Positions 25,468 through 38,749 of a DNA stretch of 64,000 bases are shown here, one piece after another; position 1 is the stretch's first letter; each line of letters begins with the position of its first letter. Origin of the DNA: Chimonanthus salicifolius. Its lineage: Eukaryota; Streptophyta; Magnoliopsida; Laurales; Calycanthaceae. The position numbers and the translations under genes are program-made. The stretch lies in contig CM023542.1 in the NCBI GenBank assembly GCA_013350335.1, positions 1,612,001 through 1,676,000 of the forward strand, read 5' to 3'. The notes under the pieces were generated by a model that made no database searches, was not told where the DNA came from, and saw nothing but the letters and a program-made list of their open reading frames with translations.

Positions 25468-25631
25468 CCTAGAGCTGACCTTCTCGTCCACATTTTAGCA
25501 ACTACACGTAGCGAAAATAAAGCGACAACATTCTGATCTCTGAGCCCTCCACGTCTGTTATTTCGAACACAGAACTCATCTCCGGCAGCAGCATTTGCCG
25601 TCGACAGAATCGGGCATTTGGCGGCGGATCG

Positions 25632-28600
25632 ATGATGCTATCTGCATCTACATCTGTATCTGCATCTGCATCTTCATCTGCTGCGCTTCCTCCATTCCTC
25701 TGCCATGGCCCCTTTCCAAAATGGTCCCATTCATGGCGTAAATATCGATTCTACCCTCGACCAGCGGCCATCCGCTCTAGCCGCTGCTCTCCCTTCAGAA
25801 TCCGTGCTACTTCCGCCGTGGCACCCGCCGTTGACCCTGTTACAGTAATTGCCTTCCCCTTTCTCTTGCCTTTTCCGAAATTTAATGCCAGTTTTACTCC
25901 CTTTTTTTAAAATGTTTATGTGATTGTACTTGGTATGGCTCCGTGGTTCTTTTGGTGAATAATTTGATGTGATTTTCCAGGATTCAGGTATTCAGCAAGT
26001 TAAAGCCTTGGCACTTGATTTGCTCGCGTGTCCAATTTGTTATGAACCACTAATACGGAAGGGTCCTCCTGGTTTAAATTTGTAAGTTGGAATGCTTGGG
26101 TTTGCATTTTGCATTCCAATCTTGAATTAGTAGCATTGCTTCAGTAATCTAAAAGTTGTGTTAACCACAGGGCAGCAATCTATCGATCTGGTTTCAAATG
26201 TCAGAAATGCAATAAGGCATACTCCAGCAAAGGCATCTATTTGGATCTCACTGTTACTGCCGGAACAAAAGATTACAGTGAAATTAAACCTACTAGGACT
26301 GAGCTCTTTAGGTATGACAAAAATGTTGTTTTTACTGGTTTTATCGTTGATCATGTAAATCTAGATCGTCATGTTAGTATATCCAACCATCTTTCGGGAG
26401 AAAAGGGAATTTCAATAATATCCAGTTAGGATAATACCTGTAACAGTAGGATTTCTCTAATGTAATAATTAAGTGGTTTCCAACATGAATCCTTGATATG
26501 AAATCTAAGAAATGACGACTGTGGTGGTGAAGCCGATACTAAAATTGGTCCCTTAAAGGGATTCCTATCCAAATTAATGCTTGGAATCATACGAGATTAT
26601 TGATATTATACTAAATTTCTAATATTCTTCTCATAAATATGATCATCATTCTCATCAAAGCCTCTTGTCCCATTTGGGGTTAAACTTGCGAGTTAAAACT
26701 TTTCCACACAACACTGTCAACAGTCACATTTTTTTTCACTCTATGATCAATCATTGCTTCTCTTGCCACATCAATCCATGTCTTTAGTGGGCCCTATCCC
26801 TTCCCGTTACTCGTAACAATAATATTTTGTGTACTAGGTTTGTTTTTCTCTCCCTTTGTACTGGGGTTGTTTTTTGGTGTTCTATAGACATGATTAAATC
26901 ATTGTGAACAATATCGCTTCATCTTTTCTTATTTCAGAGCAAGCTTTAGACTTTGGCGGTTCTTAATTCCATGTTCTCTTGTTACCACACACATCCATCT
27001 TAACATGCACATCTCATCACCATTACTTTATAACGAATCTTTCATTTATTTATTCCTTGACATTCAAATCCATATAAAATTGTAATCCTAAATACTTATA
27101 AAAATTCTCTTCTAATCAATGTGGCACTTATCCTTTTTTTTTTTGAGCAATAACAATACATATTATATTAATAGGAAGATGTACAAATACATCAACTGAG
27201 AAAGGGTCTAGAAGTGCTAGACCAAAAAGAAAAAATATAGCAAACTACAAACATAAAAGAAGACATCAAAAGGAAAATACAATCAACAACATCTATGCAA
27301 AACCCCTGTTCGGACATCGTCTTTCTCAAAGAAAGTATATTCCTGAGATTGAATTGTTGACTCCATTTTTGGCAAAAAAAAATCTGCTACTCTATTTCCT
27401 GTACAACTTGAGCAAAGGAAGCGTCGAGTCTCGAAGTGAGATTCCTAGTATCCCTAACTATGGTAATCAATCTTTGGGGGGTTGCTTCAGACCCTTCGCC
27501 CATTTAATTGGATTTCCCAAATCCCTTTCAATCACTAGTGAGTAGTGACCCATGCTCGTAGACTGTCCATATAGTCAAAACTCTCCTAATATTAAGGAGT
27601 TCCGCCTCATTTCAGTCCCTAATCTCCGTCGACTCTGTGAATACCAACGATGTGAGACCACTATAGTTCCTAAGAACACCACCTATCCCTGGTGGACCCG
27701 GTTTTTCCCTAGAGGCTCCATCTACATAGAATTACATGACATCTCGACGAGGAGGTTCCCAGGGGACAGAAGATCTCGATATCCTACGGATTCCACTCAG
27801 ACACCCTTGCCACAACGTTAGGAAATCAACCAATTTAAGCCCCTTGAACTCCTTACCGGATAGAGGCCACACACACAACCTCCATTTGGCCTTTTGGAAA
27901 AGTCTACTAACCTCAGTTGATTTTCCTTTGAAGATACTTAAATTTCTTTCTTTCCTATGGTCTAGAATAATGCAACTGCGACCATGCAAAAGGGGAACTA
28001 ACGAAAAGATGGTCTGCTTCTTCCTCCGAGTAACCACAAAGAGAACAACTAACGATCTCCTTCGATCGTAGCAACCCTCTCCTCCTAAGATCCATTCTGG
28101 TGAGAATCTTACCTTTAAGACACACCACACAAAAGTCTGAACCCTAGGTGGAGCTAGACCTTTCTAGGCTAAGCTAGAGGTAGAGTGCAAATTGTGGTGT
28201 TGTTGAAGGAACAATTCTACCATTAACCCGTCCAAATTAGTTTATCCTCATCACCTAAAGACAAAGGAAACTCCCCTAGCTTGTTACCAAATCTACCCTA
28301 CTCCCACTCTCAAAAGATCATAGCTCTCACCAAAATTAGAAGTGCCAGGAGATGTGATGGCCCTCAACTTTAAAGCAGTCCTGCACTAAGGCACACGTGT
28401 TCTTAGAAATTCTGAAAAGCCTTGGAAACAATTCCTTTAAAGGCCTATCTCCCATTCAGAGATCCTTCCAAAATAAAGTCCTATCACCTCTACCAACCAA
28501 TAACCTAGTGTTGCCTTTATACAAACTCCCCACCGTAGATCTGCCTTGATAAGGAATGCTCCACGAATCTTTAAATTTTTTTGAAGATCCCCCCAAGTTT

Positions 28601-31600
28601 CCTTGAAACACCCTCCATAACTCCCAATAATCACCTGGAAAGGCAAGTCCTTAGAAGATATTAGAAAATTGATAGTTGTCTATTTGGCATGAGAGTTTAT
28701 TGGATAATGTTGTGTTGATGTCTTGTATTTTGTGGTGATCTAGGTCATATTGGTGGACCCCAATTTGGTTGGGTGGGGGGTTCATAGGGGGGCAATGTCT
28801 TTTAGGGCATAAGGGTATTTTCTTAATTTTATACTTGATTCCAACTATGTAATGTATCGTTGTGGGATTTCTAGGGTTATGGGATTCATATTTATTGAAG
28901 ATAGTGAAAATGGTCCCATGTCAATGTGAACATGGGCACATTGCTAAACCTTGTAAATCTCTTATGTTTTTGTGTCATTGTGTTTTTTTAGCTTGCGTCA
29001 TGGTTTCTTTGTTTTAATGGATAATGATCATGTAAATACTTATATCTGTCTTGTTTTTCTCTTCACTGATGTTAGGAGCCCACTTGTTTCATTCCTTTAT
29101 GAAAGAGGGTGGCGTCAAAATTTTAATCGAAGTGGCTTTCCTGGGGTTGATGAAGAGGTATTTTATGCCCCATTTTGTTTTTATTTGATATTAGAATTGA
29201 TTACCACTACCTAGAGATTTCATGGCGTGCTGACTTGTTTTTCAATTTCTTCATTGCTTTTCTCTTGAATGTCAAAAAATGGGAATCATTTATCTTGGGT
29301 TAGTGAAATGTTCACCTCCGCATGTGCCCCTATGTGGGCCACTTTGGCCCCACATATTGGGTTTATAGGAAAGGTCTTTCCTTGGACATGGGGCGCACCA
29401 AAACTCACTTTGATTAAACCAATAAAGCCACGGTTTTAAGCCTCTTAGATTTGTTCACTTTAAGTTCTTTTTTAATCCCTTAATTTTTTTTGGCCTTCAA
29501 AAATATGTCTTGATTGATCCAATCAGAGAAATTTCGGTAGGCATCATATTGTAGCAGAAATGTTTTCAGTTGACCCATTGCACTGGGCCAAAATGGGTCC
29601 TGCATATGGGTGTGCAACATGATATGTTATACTCTAGTGCATGGATGAACATTGTTCAGGAAATTTCTCTATTTTCGGTTCTTTTTTTTTTCGGAGAAAG
29701 AAATAACTTAATTTATAGAAAATCAACTAGAAACTTTCTAAATATGCTTGCCCATAAAGTAGTGGAAAGAGCAACTGTTAAAGGACTGTATTGAAAATTT
29801 GAAATGACTTTCCTTGTATGTCATTCAGAAGCAACTATGAAAGTCCAGCCTGACCCAAGCACATGAAATTGTAACTACCTAGTGGTGAGGATCCCCTTAA
29901 AAGTGGTATTTATTTTAAGATATCCTTAAAAAGGCTTCTTGTACTGGATCTACATGTGCTTAGGCCCATATGAAAAATTCCAGTCTGTAGGTAAATCTGG
30001 CAATTGAGGCCACTGAACTCTGATAGGATCCTAATTAAATAAATCAGTTTTTTTGTAATGAGAATAATTGGTATTTTGAGATTTGTTTCCCCTGTTGTGT
30101 TTTCCATTTGAGTTGTACCTTGCCTATTTATAGGCTAATTTTAATAATAAAAAGATAGAAGAAAATTATTCCCCATAACAACCTCAGCACATACGTTTGA
30201 TTTCTCCTCGAACTGAAATCCTTATCCCATTTTTTGCCATTTTTTTGTTTTTTCTATTAATTTTCTATCTAAGTTCATATCAAACTCCTTTGCTATGAGA
30301 CTCCATGTGATAACTGGAGTGCATAATTGATGCAATCACTGGTGTTTAATCCTTGAGAACTCTTTTGCTTTTACTTTCCAAGGACCCCAAGCCCCAAGCC
30401 ATAGCATAAAACATTAAAAGGTAGCTGAAAGAGACATGGAATGAAAGAGTGAAAGGGATATGGGCCATATGGGTATTAGTGTATAATAAAAGTAAAATAT
30501 GCAAAGAGATGATCGAGTCAATTAGTAGTTCAAACGTGATATCGGATAACAAGCTTTTTATATTTAATATGTCAAGGATAAGGACTTATATGAGATGGCT
30601 GTCTTAGAGAAGGTTCTATCGACTTCTTGTGGTTCGAATGTGATTTGGGATATCTAATGTTTAACATGTTGAGGATAAAAATTTATATGAGATGGTTGTC
30701 CTAGAGAATTTAGCATTTGGATATCCTAGCAATGCTTTACATTAAATCCATTAATTCTATAATATGGAGTTTTCTGTGATCTATGCCAGACACCCTATCC
30801 TGGCAGTTAGATGCTATTACTGTATCACCTATAATGAAATCTCATATTGATGAAATTGTATTGGCACTTCTTCCTTTACCATTAACAGATCTTTATTCTT
30901 TGTTCTCATCATGGTATGTCATCGAATTATTTAAACTCTTGGCATATGCAGTTCAATATGGCTCAGGAGTACTTTAAACAAGCTGCTGGAGGTCTTCTTG
31001 TAGATGTCAGTTGTGGGAGCGGTTTGTTTTCTAGAAAATTTGCCAAATCTGGAACCTATTCTGGAGTTATTGCATTGGATTTTTCTGAAAATATGCTTCG
31101 TCAATGTTATGATTTTATTAGCAGAGATGATACTCTTTCAACTGTGTAAGTTTGCAACCTCAGGTGCATAAAGCCATAAACTCATGCTTTTGTTATATGG
31201 TCACTAATTTATTTTTCAAGGTTCTAGTGTCAAACTTGTTTATTGTTTACCATTCTTGGTTTTTTTTTGGGGTGAATAAAGATGCCTCTAATTGACTTTT
31301 TTACTTTAATTAAATTGATTTGGTTAGGTGATTAGTTTAATCCCCTTGATTTAGGGATTTCATTATTTTGCTTGTAACAAACTTGGTGTTTATTAGCTGC
31401 TAATCTCTCAATGAGGTAGAACAAGTTATTCATCCATCTATCCTTTTCTCTCTTTAACGTTTTTTTTTCCTTTTCTTTGCACAACATCTCCATATTATGG
31501 TTGTAAGGACAAGAGGCCAAAGATTTTTTTAAAGCTAGATATAGAGAAAGCCTATAATTGTGTGGATTGGGGGTTTTTGGAGTTCTTGTTTGGAAGAATG

Positions 31601-34600
31601 GATTTTGGTGTTAAGTGGAGGAAAATTGATGAAGGCGTGTGGATGACGCATCTTATTCGGTTAATGGATCTCCAACATACACCATAAGGGCTTCAAGGTG
31701 CCCTCAACGAGGATAATGACGAAAAGGAAGGGAAAGAGATGATTCTAATTTCGATTGAAGAAATTAGGTGTTCTAAGAATTCAATTCGAATGAGGAATTG
31801 GGAATTCGATTGTTAAGATCCAAGGCACTTAATTAAACTGAATTAAATGCAATTAAGAAATTAAACATGCATGAATTTTAATTCGACTCGAATTCAGATT
31901 GGAAATTAAAGAACTTTCTAATGAATCAATTTGATCGTGGAATTAAAATTTAATTAAGCAATTGAAACATGCAAGACATAAGCAAATTAAATTCACCATG
32001 CAAAAAACATTCAATACTTAAATTCAAACACAATTTCAAATTAAGATCCAAAAGAAACCCAAATAAGACTCACCAACACTTTGGAGACCCACAAGCAATC
32101 TTTGCTTAAAGTTTCATTTAAATTCAGTTGTGTATACAAAGTCAGGCCAAACACTGAATTATAGGACTTAATTCACACAAAAATGAGAAAATAAAACCAA
32201 GAAATCAGTTCAGGACTGTTGGGCTTTTTGAGTTATCCAACTTTCTTTGAAAACTAAAAAATATTATTATAACTATTTCATTGGAGCTTAAATTTCAATA
32301 TTCAAACTTCCAAAGTATGATATCAGTATATAATCCAACTATATTGTGAAAAGTCAACAATGAACTAAAAAGCCCCTAAAAAATTCAAAGGTCCTAAATG
32401 CGCAGCAACAACTCAAGCCTTAAAAAATCAAAACAAAAAATTTCATGTTTTCACATTCCAAATAACCCCACAATTCTATTATTTGTAACCATAGTTAAGA
32501 TTTGTTAATAGACATGAATCATTCCTTTTATCATATCGTAAGATTTTAACAGCAATGATGCTAAGGATTGTCGCAAAATGGAAAACGTTATGCCTTGGTT
32601 GAGGAAGAATTAAATGAGACTACGAGGGTCAATCCATTGCAGCTGCTTAATACTATTTAGCACTACAATTTTGGATGTAGTGGTCTCATGTACATCCACA
32701 TTTGCCTCTCAATGACCATGCAATGAAGGCAATGTTGGATACTAGTGTGAACCACAACTTTGTTGCAGATCCGGAGGTAATTGTCTCTCCTTCATTTCAG
32801 ATGCTAGTCAAATGCAAGCATTCAATGCTAAGGCAAGATAGAATGTTGCTGTAGCAAAGGATATTGATATCGTTGTTGGATGCTAGATCGGGAATTGTAC
32901 CTTCATTTATGTTCTCTTTGAATGACTTTCAAGTCATCTTGCAATTGATTTCTTTATTATTGCAAAGGTTTCCATCATGCTCCATCTCAGAGGAATGTCC
33001 AATGGGGAAGAGGGCACAGGCAGTGGGCATATGTTCTACATTGTAGAAAAAAGATGGTTCAAAGGATGGGTTGAAATTAGTTTGGACGTAAACAAGCTAT
33101 CCATCTTAGATCTTTAGATAAAATATTGAAAGGGCTTCATTATGGATTTTTCCAACTGTCCTCATTATGTAAAGGGAGCATGCATGTTAGATCTTAATGA
33201 ATTCTTTGTAGTCTTCTTTACATTGTTTTCCAAGATGACTATGATGTTATCTCACCTTTCTCCTCTTGAAGTCTAATTATAGATATATCTATCACTTGAT
33301 TGTTTAGAGTGAAACTAGTAAATTATTTCCTATTAGTGTTATTTTTATTTTAAATTTATTTAAATAAAGGTGCTGATCTTTCGAGCCTTCTGTTTTGTTT
33401 ATTTTTATTTTTTCCAAGTCCCACCCCTCACGCCATACAGGAGTATTTTATTATTTTTGTGGGGAAGCTGGAATACAAAACCCTTTTTAATGTTGGCTCA
33501 TGTTAAAACACCAATGAATAATTTACTAAAATGTTCTTCGTCTGGTATCATACAGAAACCTTGCCCTTGTCAGGGCAGATGTTTCAAGGCTTCCTTTCTC
33601 ATCTGGTGCAGTTGATGTTGTTCATGCTGGTGCTGCTTTGCATTGCTGGCCATCTCCTTCCAATGCAGTGAGTACTTTTCCATGCTATATTCTTCAACTA
33701 CTGCACTGAAGGTGTATTAAGTAGTGGAAACCTTTGCACAACCATGTTTCTCGTTTTAGATCATTTTCTTTGGTTGGTGTGTAATTATGGTTAAGGATAA
33801 AAATCTACTTGTTACTAATCCAAACTCCAATCTTAAAATGGTCTTTTCCCATTTTTAAACAGAAGTTTCCTTTTTTTTTGGTGATTGGTATGATGAGATG
33901 ATGTCAAATCCTTCCAACTTATAAAATCCATTTATAAAATCTTTTTTTTTCAATTTATGCCTTTTTAAACTAATTTTCCTTATTTTTTAGTCAAGATTGG
34001 TCAAATCCCTCCAACTCATAAGATTCAATCCTAAAATCTTTTATTTTATTTGTAACCATTTTTACACCAATTGTACATATTTTTTAACTATTGGCATGAT
34101 AAAAGTGTGATAAATAAATCCAACTCACTAAATCTATCCTAAATCTCTATTTCTGTTATTTTTAATGAATTTTCTCTATTTTTTTTGGCCCCATGTTATG
34201 TCAACTGTATATTAAATGAATGGTTAAAATTCATTTTTTGGTCACCAAAGCTATCCCTTTATATAGAAAGTATGTACACATGTATGATATGCATACCTTT
34301 TCCTCATTGGTTGTTTTAGACATCACACAATGAGAGAAGCTACATTAAGAGATCCTTATATATATATTGTCATGATCCAAGAGAAGTCTTCCTTTTTTAG
34401 TTATAAGACCTACCTGTCTTTGCTTGTTTCCACTTCTCTTGCACAAGAACCGGGGAGGGAGAGAATAAGGTCCCAGAGGTAGACCAAAGAAAAAATGAAG
34501 GTCTGCTAGAGAAAACTGTGGACAGGATTGAGAGTATGTCAAGAGCTTTGGAGTCAAATGACATTTCTACCCTTGTTTCGTAAGGATTAAGAAGGACTAA

Positions 34601-36401
34601 ATTTGTGAAAAACATAATTAAACATGAACTAAGAGATTTTTACTAGGGGGGTTGAGAGCATTTTAAGAGGTTTAGAGTCAAATGTCACATATATAGCCTT
34701 TTTTTCAAGGATAAAAAGGACTAAATTTGTTAAAAAAATGTAATAAAATAGAACTTGGTGATTTTTACTATAAAATGATATAAATTTGTCCTGATCGGAC
34801 AGGAAAATTTGGATTGAAATGAAATTGAAAACGTAATAGAATTTCGATAGATCTGTTTTGTTTAGCCAATTGAAATGGATTAGTTTAGCTGGAACTGTAT
34901 GGATGTAACAACCAAGTTTCCACTCCATTTTGATGATGACACTAGGTTGGTTGTGTGAATTATGTTGACAATGGTTTAGTTGATTAACATAGCACCTCAT
35001 TTCCACTCGTATGTTATTATTGTCTGACAATAATCACAATTTTCATATTGGTTAGGTTGCTGAAATTAGTCGCGTATTACGAAGTGGTGGTGTCTTTGTC
35101 GGAACCACGTTTCTGGCCCTGTCAATTGTTGACTCTCCTGGAATACCAAGACCCTTGAGACAGGTGAAATATGTCTGATGGTTCTCTCTTTTTAACTTAT
35201 CATTGAATTGTTCATGTCATTCATGGCCAAAACCAGAATCCAGGATTCCCATCAATAAGGGCCAATGTTTCAGTGATCTAGATGCCACATCTAATCAGGT
35301 TATCCATCTCTGAAGTACCAAATTCACCTTCTGAAAATACCAGAAGCCCATCATTGGTTGATATTCCCATTGCATGTAGGATGTTGGCAAGGGGCCATTT
35401 GTCCAATTGAATGTTGATATTTGGTAGCTAGAAACGACGTTTGAAAACCAACTGAACCATACGGTTTGACCTGGTTTCAAAGATGGTTCGGTTAGTAGAA
35501 TGGTCCAGTTCATTCAAGAACTATTATAATTCTCTTTTTTTTAGTCTCTACTTATTTTCTCATAAATAATCATATTCCACCATTGCTATTATAGTAACAT
35601 GAGCATAATGTGATTTCCATCTTTATTATAAAATTTGACATTGATTTTTAATTTTAATAATATATGATCTTTATGATGTTATATCAACATTATGGTTCAA
35701 ATGGTTTAAACTAGTGTTTAAACTTAATGAGACTATTCCATTTTAAAAATGGTTTAATCAATTGTTGAGTTTTCAACATTAGGACTACATTTTCAAAAAA
35801 AAAAGGTCTTGGCTAAAAACGTCCAGGATGGAACATTGTCATTTAGATCAGTGGAAGGGGGAGCTCTATTCCAATAGAAATCTCCTTTGAGGTGTTTGTT
35901 AGACTTAACCCAGCATTAGATACTAAGACTTCATTCTTAATCACTGTTCATCATTCATTTAGCTTGTTTTTTCTTTTATTCTAAAACATTTTTTATTTGT
36001 TTATGTTGTTATCTTTATGATTAGCGTTTTTATTTATTTGTTTAATTTATTCTACTTTTTTTTTTTTGGGGCTATTTTTAAACTTTCTCTAATGTGGTTA
36101 TTTCTAACTCAATTTTCAGAGTTAATCCACCCATCTAATGTAGCATACATATCTTCATAAATTCTATCTATTTGTATTTTCTTTATTGTCCAAAACTTGT
36201 ATCTATTTATCTTTTCTGCTAAATGATGATGATGATTTTGAATTAACCATTATATTATTCCAGAGATTTGCACAATTGTCAAACACCTATAGTAATCTGA
36301 CGGAGAAGGAGATTAAGGATCTTTGTATGACATGTGGTCTGGTTAACTATGCAAGCACTGTTCGCCAATCCTTCATCATGTTTTCTGCTCAGAAACCATA
36401 A
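25632..36401 (+). CDS. Predicted chloroplast SAM-dependent methyltransferase, At2g41040/At1g78140 type (8 exons, 362 aa)
   Basis: Exons 25632-25844, 25981-26081, 26171-26311, 29076-29157, 30952-31145, 33556-33667, 35056-35163 and 36264-36401 join in frame with GT-AG boundaries to give 1089 nt. A Ser/Ala-rich N-terminus with later Arg residues (about 1-60) suggests a plastid transit peptide. CPIC (88-91) and CQKC (115-118) form a four-Cys zinc site, also found in RlmA-type methyltransferases. Motif I VDVSCGSG is at 196-203; VIALDFSENML follows with acidic Asp222; then come LPFSSGAVDVVHAGAALHCW and VLRSGGVFVGTTF. The C-terminus FIMFSAQKP matches the family, whose members are about 350-370 aa. 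The substrate is not known to me. Introns 3-7 (1.1-2.8 kb) carry transposon debris. I see no frame break, so it looks functional. The start is the first ATG of a tandem ATGATG. Confidence 0.92.
27132..28640 (-). mobile_element. 5'-truncated LINE (L1-type) in methyltransferase intron 3
   Basis: Read on the minus strand, 28500-28441 gives VGRGDRTLFWKDL, then a stop, then MGDRP. Next comes KELFPRLFRISKNTCALVQD, the typical region after the reverse transcriptase. About 28060-28010 gives CSLCGYSEEEADH, the zf-RVT zinc-finger motif. The 3' end runs to a T run at 27132-27144, the poly(A) tail of a minus-strand insertion. Stops and frameshifts show it is dead. It lies antisense to the host gene. Confidence 0.8.
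28709..28990 (+). mobile_element. Copia-type LTR fragment in methyltransferase intron 3
   Basis: The sequence is related along its length to 58422-58710, sharing TCTTGTATTTTGTGGTGA, GAAGATAGTGAAA, ACATNGNNGCAC and AAATCTCNTATGTTT. The last part resembles the 3' part of plant Copia LTRs. It ends less than 100 bp before exon 4. Confidence 0.6.
31499..31610 (+). mobile_element. LINE reverse-transcriptase fragment in methyltransferase intron 5
   Basis: One frame reads KLDIEKAYNCVDWGFL and continues FLFGRMDFGVKWRK, which is the first conserved block of plant L1 reverse transcriptases. Only about 40 codons are preserved and no edges are visible. Confidence 0.75.
32720..33060 (+). mobile_element. 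Degenerate Gypsy-type retrotransposon fragment (protease region) in intron 5
   Basis: Frames with stops read AMLDTSVNHNFVAD, resembling the aspartic-protease block VDTGASHNF with the catalytic Gly-Ala changed. They then give DIDIVVGC, IGNCTFIYVLFE and SLNDFQVIL, as in the region following the protease of plant Gypsy polyproteins. Several stops and frame changes show it is inactive. Confidence 0.55.
35400..35770. repeat. Possible degraded hAT-type repeat in methyltransferase intron 7
   Basis: ACGGTTTGACC, TGGTTCGGTTAG and AATGGTCCAGTTC motifs at 35460-35515 resemble the GGTTC/GACCG arms of the 4726 element. An AT-rich core and TGGTTTAA motifs follow near 35700-35755. Ends are not definable. 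Confidence 0.3.
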
Positions 36402-38218
36402 AACATTCCATGGTTTCTCTGTTTACAGTCGTATTCTTTTGTAATTATATTTTTTGTTTTACCCAATAGAGTTTGTATATTTATTAATGTTCAACACCCC
36501 TTTGGGCCACTTCTTATACTTGCGTACTCGGTGTGTGTGAGATTGGGAGGCTTTATACATTCTCCAAGGACTAGTTGGGTTAAAATATCTACTGTTCAAA
36601 TACAAATGAGACTCCTGGACACCTTGGTCATCCATAAAAAAATATAGAATTTGTATATTATTTATCGTTTAAAGCTTACAATAGAATGTACTATTCTAAT
36701 GACACTTTTTTTCATTTTTAAACTTCACACCCTCCTTCAAATGTAGCAGTTGCACGTGCCTGTTCTGATACCATACTATTCTATTGGCTCTCACTTTATG
36801 ATAACATTTCTGAGTAACAACTTTTGTATTTGGTGAGTAGTAAATTCAGATTCTCTGGAGAAAAGAGAGACAGGAAAAAATTGTAGATTGATTCTCTCTT
36901 TTAGGAGCTTAAAGAGCTCCACGTTAGCTGTCTTATTAGTTTGGGCTTGGTTTCTCTGTTTTAGCTTGGCTCGTTTTAAATATCTAATAGCCCGAGGGCA
37001 GCTTGTCAGGCTTTTCAAGGTTAAAGCCCGAGGGCAGTTTGTCCTTTTAGTAAAGTATGAAGTCCGACCTGTCTCGTTTGATATCATTTAAAGCTCAACG
37101 GTTTAAATTAAAAGCAAACATGATAAGTTACAAGTTGATCAAATTTTAATTCAAAAGTTAAAATTAATTTTTTAGCTATTTCATTTTAGTGATCAAAATT
37201 ATCAAATGTTTATAAAAATTATTAAGACATGTACGCTTGGTGACTTTAAGTATTAAGATTAAATAGTTAAAAATTGAGTTTCAAGATAAATTTTGATAAA
37301 CTTCTAATTAAGTCTAATTTCAATAGCCAAATCATGTCCATTTAGTGCAAGGCCAGCCAATGAGCTGTTACGTGTCCAAAGGCATTGTTGATCACAGATA
37401 TGAGTGGGTCTTGGGTTGGATTTGGGTTCATCAATAAGCCTACTGATGATGGGCTTTTTAATAAATCTAAGTAGAACTGTAGAAGACAGGTTCAATGCAC
37501 TATTCATTTGGGCAGATGTGCAATTCCAATGTAAATCCTAATCTTGATCAAATTCATTAAATGACTAAACTAGCATTACTTGATCAACAATTTGGCAGGT
37601 TCCTTGCCATTGCTACATGATATAAGCTGTGTCAACACGAGGCAACTGATTAACAATGAACTCGTTTATCATTCCCACTCTAGTTGGGCTGCATGGATGG
37701 GTTAAATAAAAAATGAGGCTGGGTGAGTTAAAAAGATTTTTTGTGTATTATATAATATTCATAAAAAATCAGCTTGATTGAATAACTTTAGTGATGAGAT
37801 TGAACATGATAAAATTGCACGCTTATTTTTTGTTGATTTTTACGTCCTTCGAACAAAAGATAATTTTTTCTATAAAGAATATATATACACAAATCTTTTA
37901 AATCCAACGAACCCATGATCATTACATGATCCTATTTACTCCTCTAATTTTGTTGATAATTGGCATTAGCTGCTAGTTTACTGACTGGAACTTTAGATAC
38001 CGCCAAGTAATATAAATGCCAATAAAATGAATTACAATTGCTGAACTAATGGATGGTTGCAGTGCACTCTTCACTTTGCCATGTTATTTCCAATACTGTT
38101 TGGTTATGATTTTCTCTAAAAAGACTGATTATTTATTAGTTGTTGCACCCCACCATTGGTGAGATGGACAGGCCAATACATGAAAAAATTTCATGCTAAA
38201 TTGATAAAAAAAAATAGT
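36402..38218. other. Intergenic sequence between the methyltransferase gene and the RPB6 duplication
   Basis: The first 100-200 bp should hold the methyltransferase 3' untranslated region. The rest contains no convincing gene. A short direct repeat of the motif AGCCCGAGGGCAG(C/T)TTGTC lies at about 36990 and 37026. Confidence 0.35.
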
Positions 38219-38302
38219 ACTAGGTACCGGTTCTCCTATATTGAGCGTGGGAATGTTTTTGTTTTTTAAATATAACGGTGACATAGCAATACATGTACCG
38301 AG

Positions 38303-38416
38303 TTTTTATTTCCCACTAACCCTAGAACACACCAAAGTTAGGCCATTGGGACTTGAACCTGCAACGTCCCGCTTCTTGAGATGAGAGACAACCAATTGAG
38401 CTATACCCATGTGGAT
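38303..38416 (-). mobile_element. tRNA-derived SINE at the left end of duplication unit 1
   Basis: On the minus strand an A box TAGCTCAATTGG and a B box GGTTCAAGTCC lie about 35 bp apart, with a stem-like GCGGGACG between. The body continues leftward toward 38225. The matching copy in unit 2 is at 45903-46015. Confidence 0.7.
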
Positions 38417-38749
38417 TACCGAATGTTCATAGTCCACGTGATTAAGGTTCATATTATTCCACAAGCCATCCATTGGCGTTGAGATTTGGAGTTCTCCACT
38501 CAAACCTACTGATGTCAAGACAATGTATCATTAAATCTGTTGTGTTCGGTCACAAAATTCACACATGACTATGATTAAGACCTTTGTACATACCACAAAG
38601 TACAAACACTAAGATTATACAAATGTAGCCAGTAAGCAACTAAAAAGTCCACAGCAAGCGTGAATGGATATGAAGTTTCAATGACCCAAGATTGATTAAA
38701 GAAATTCGTCAAAGATATGTACCAGATACAAGGAGTAGAAATTCATCCA

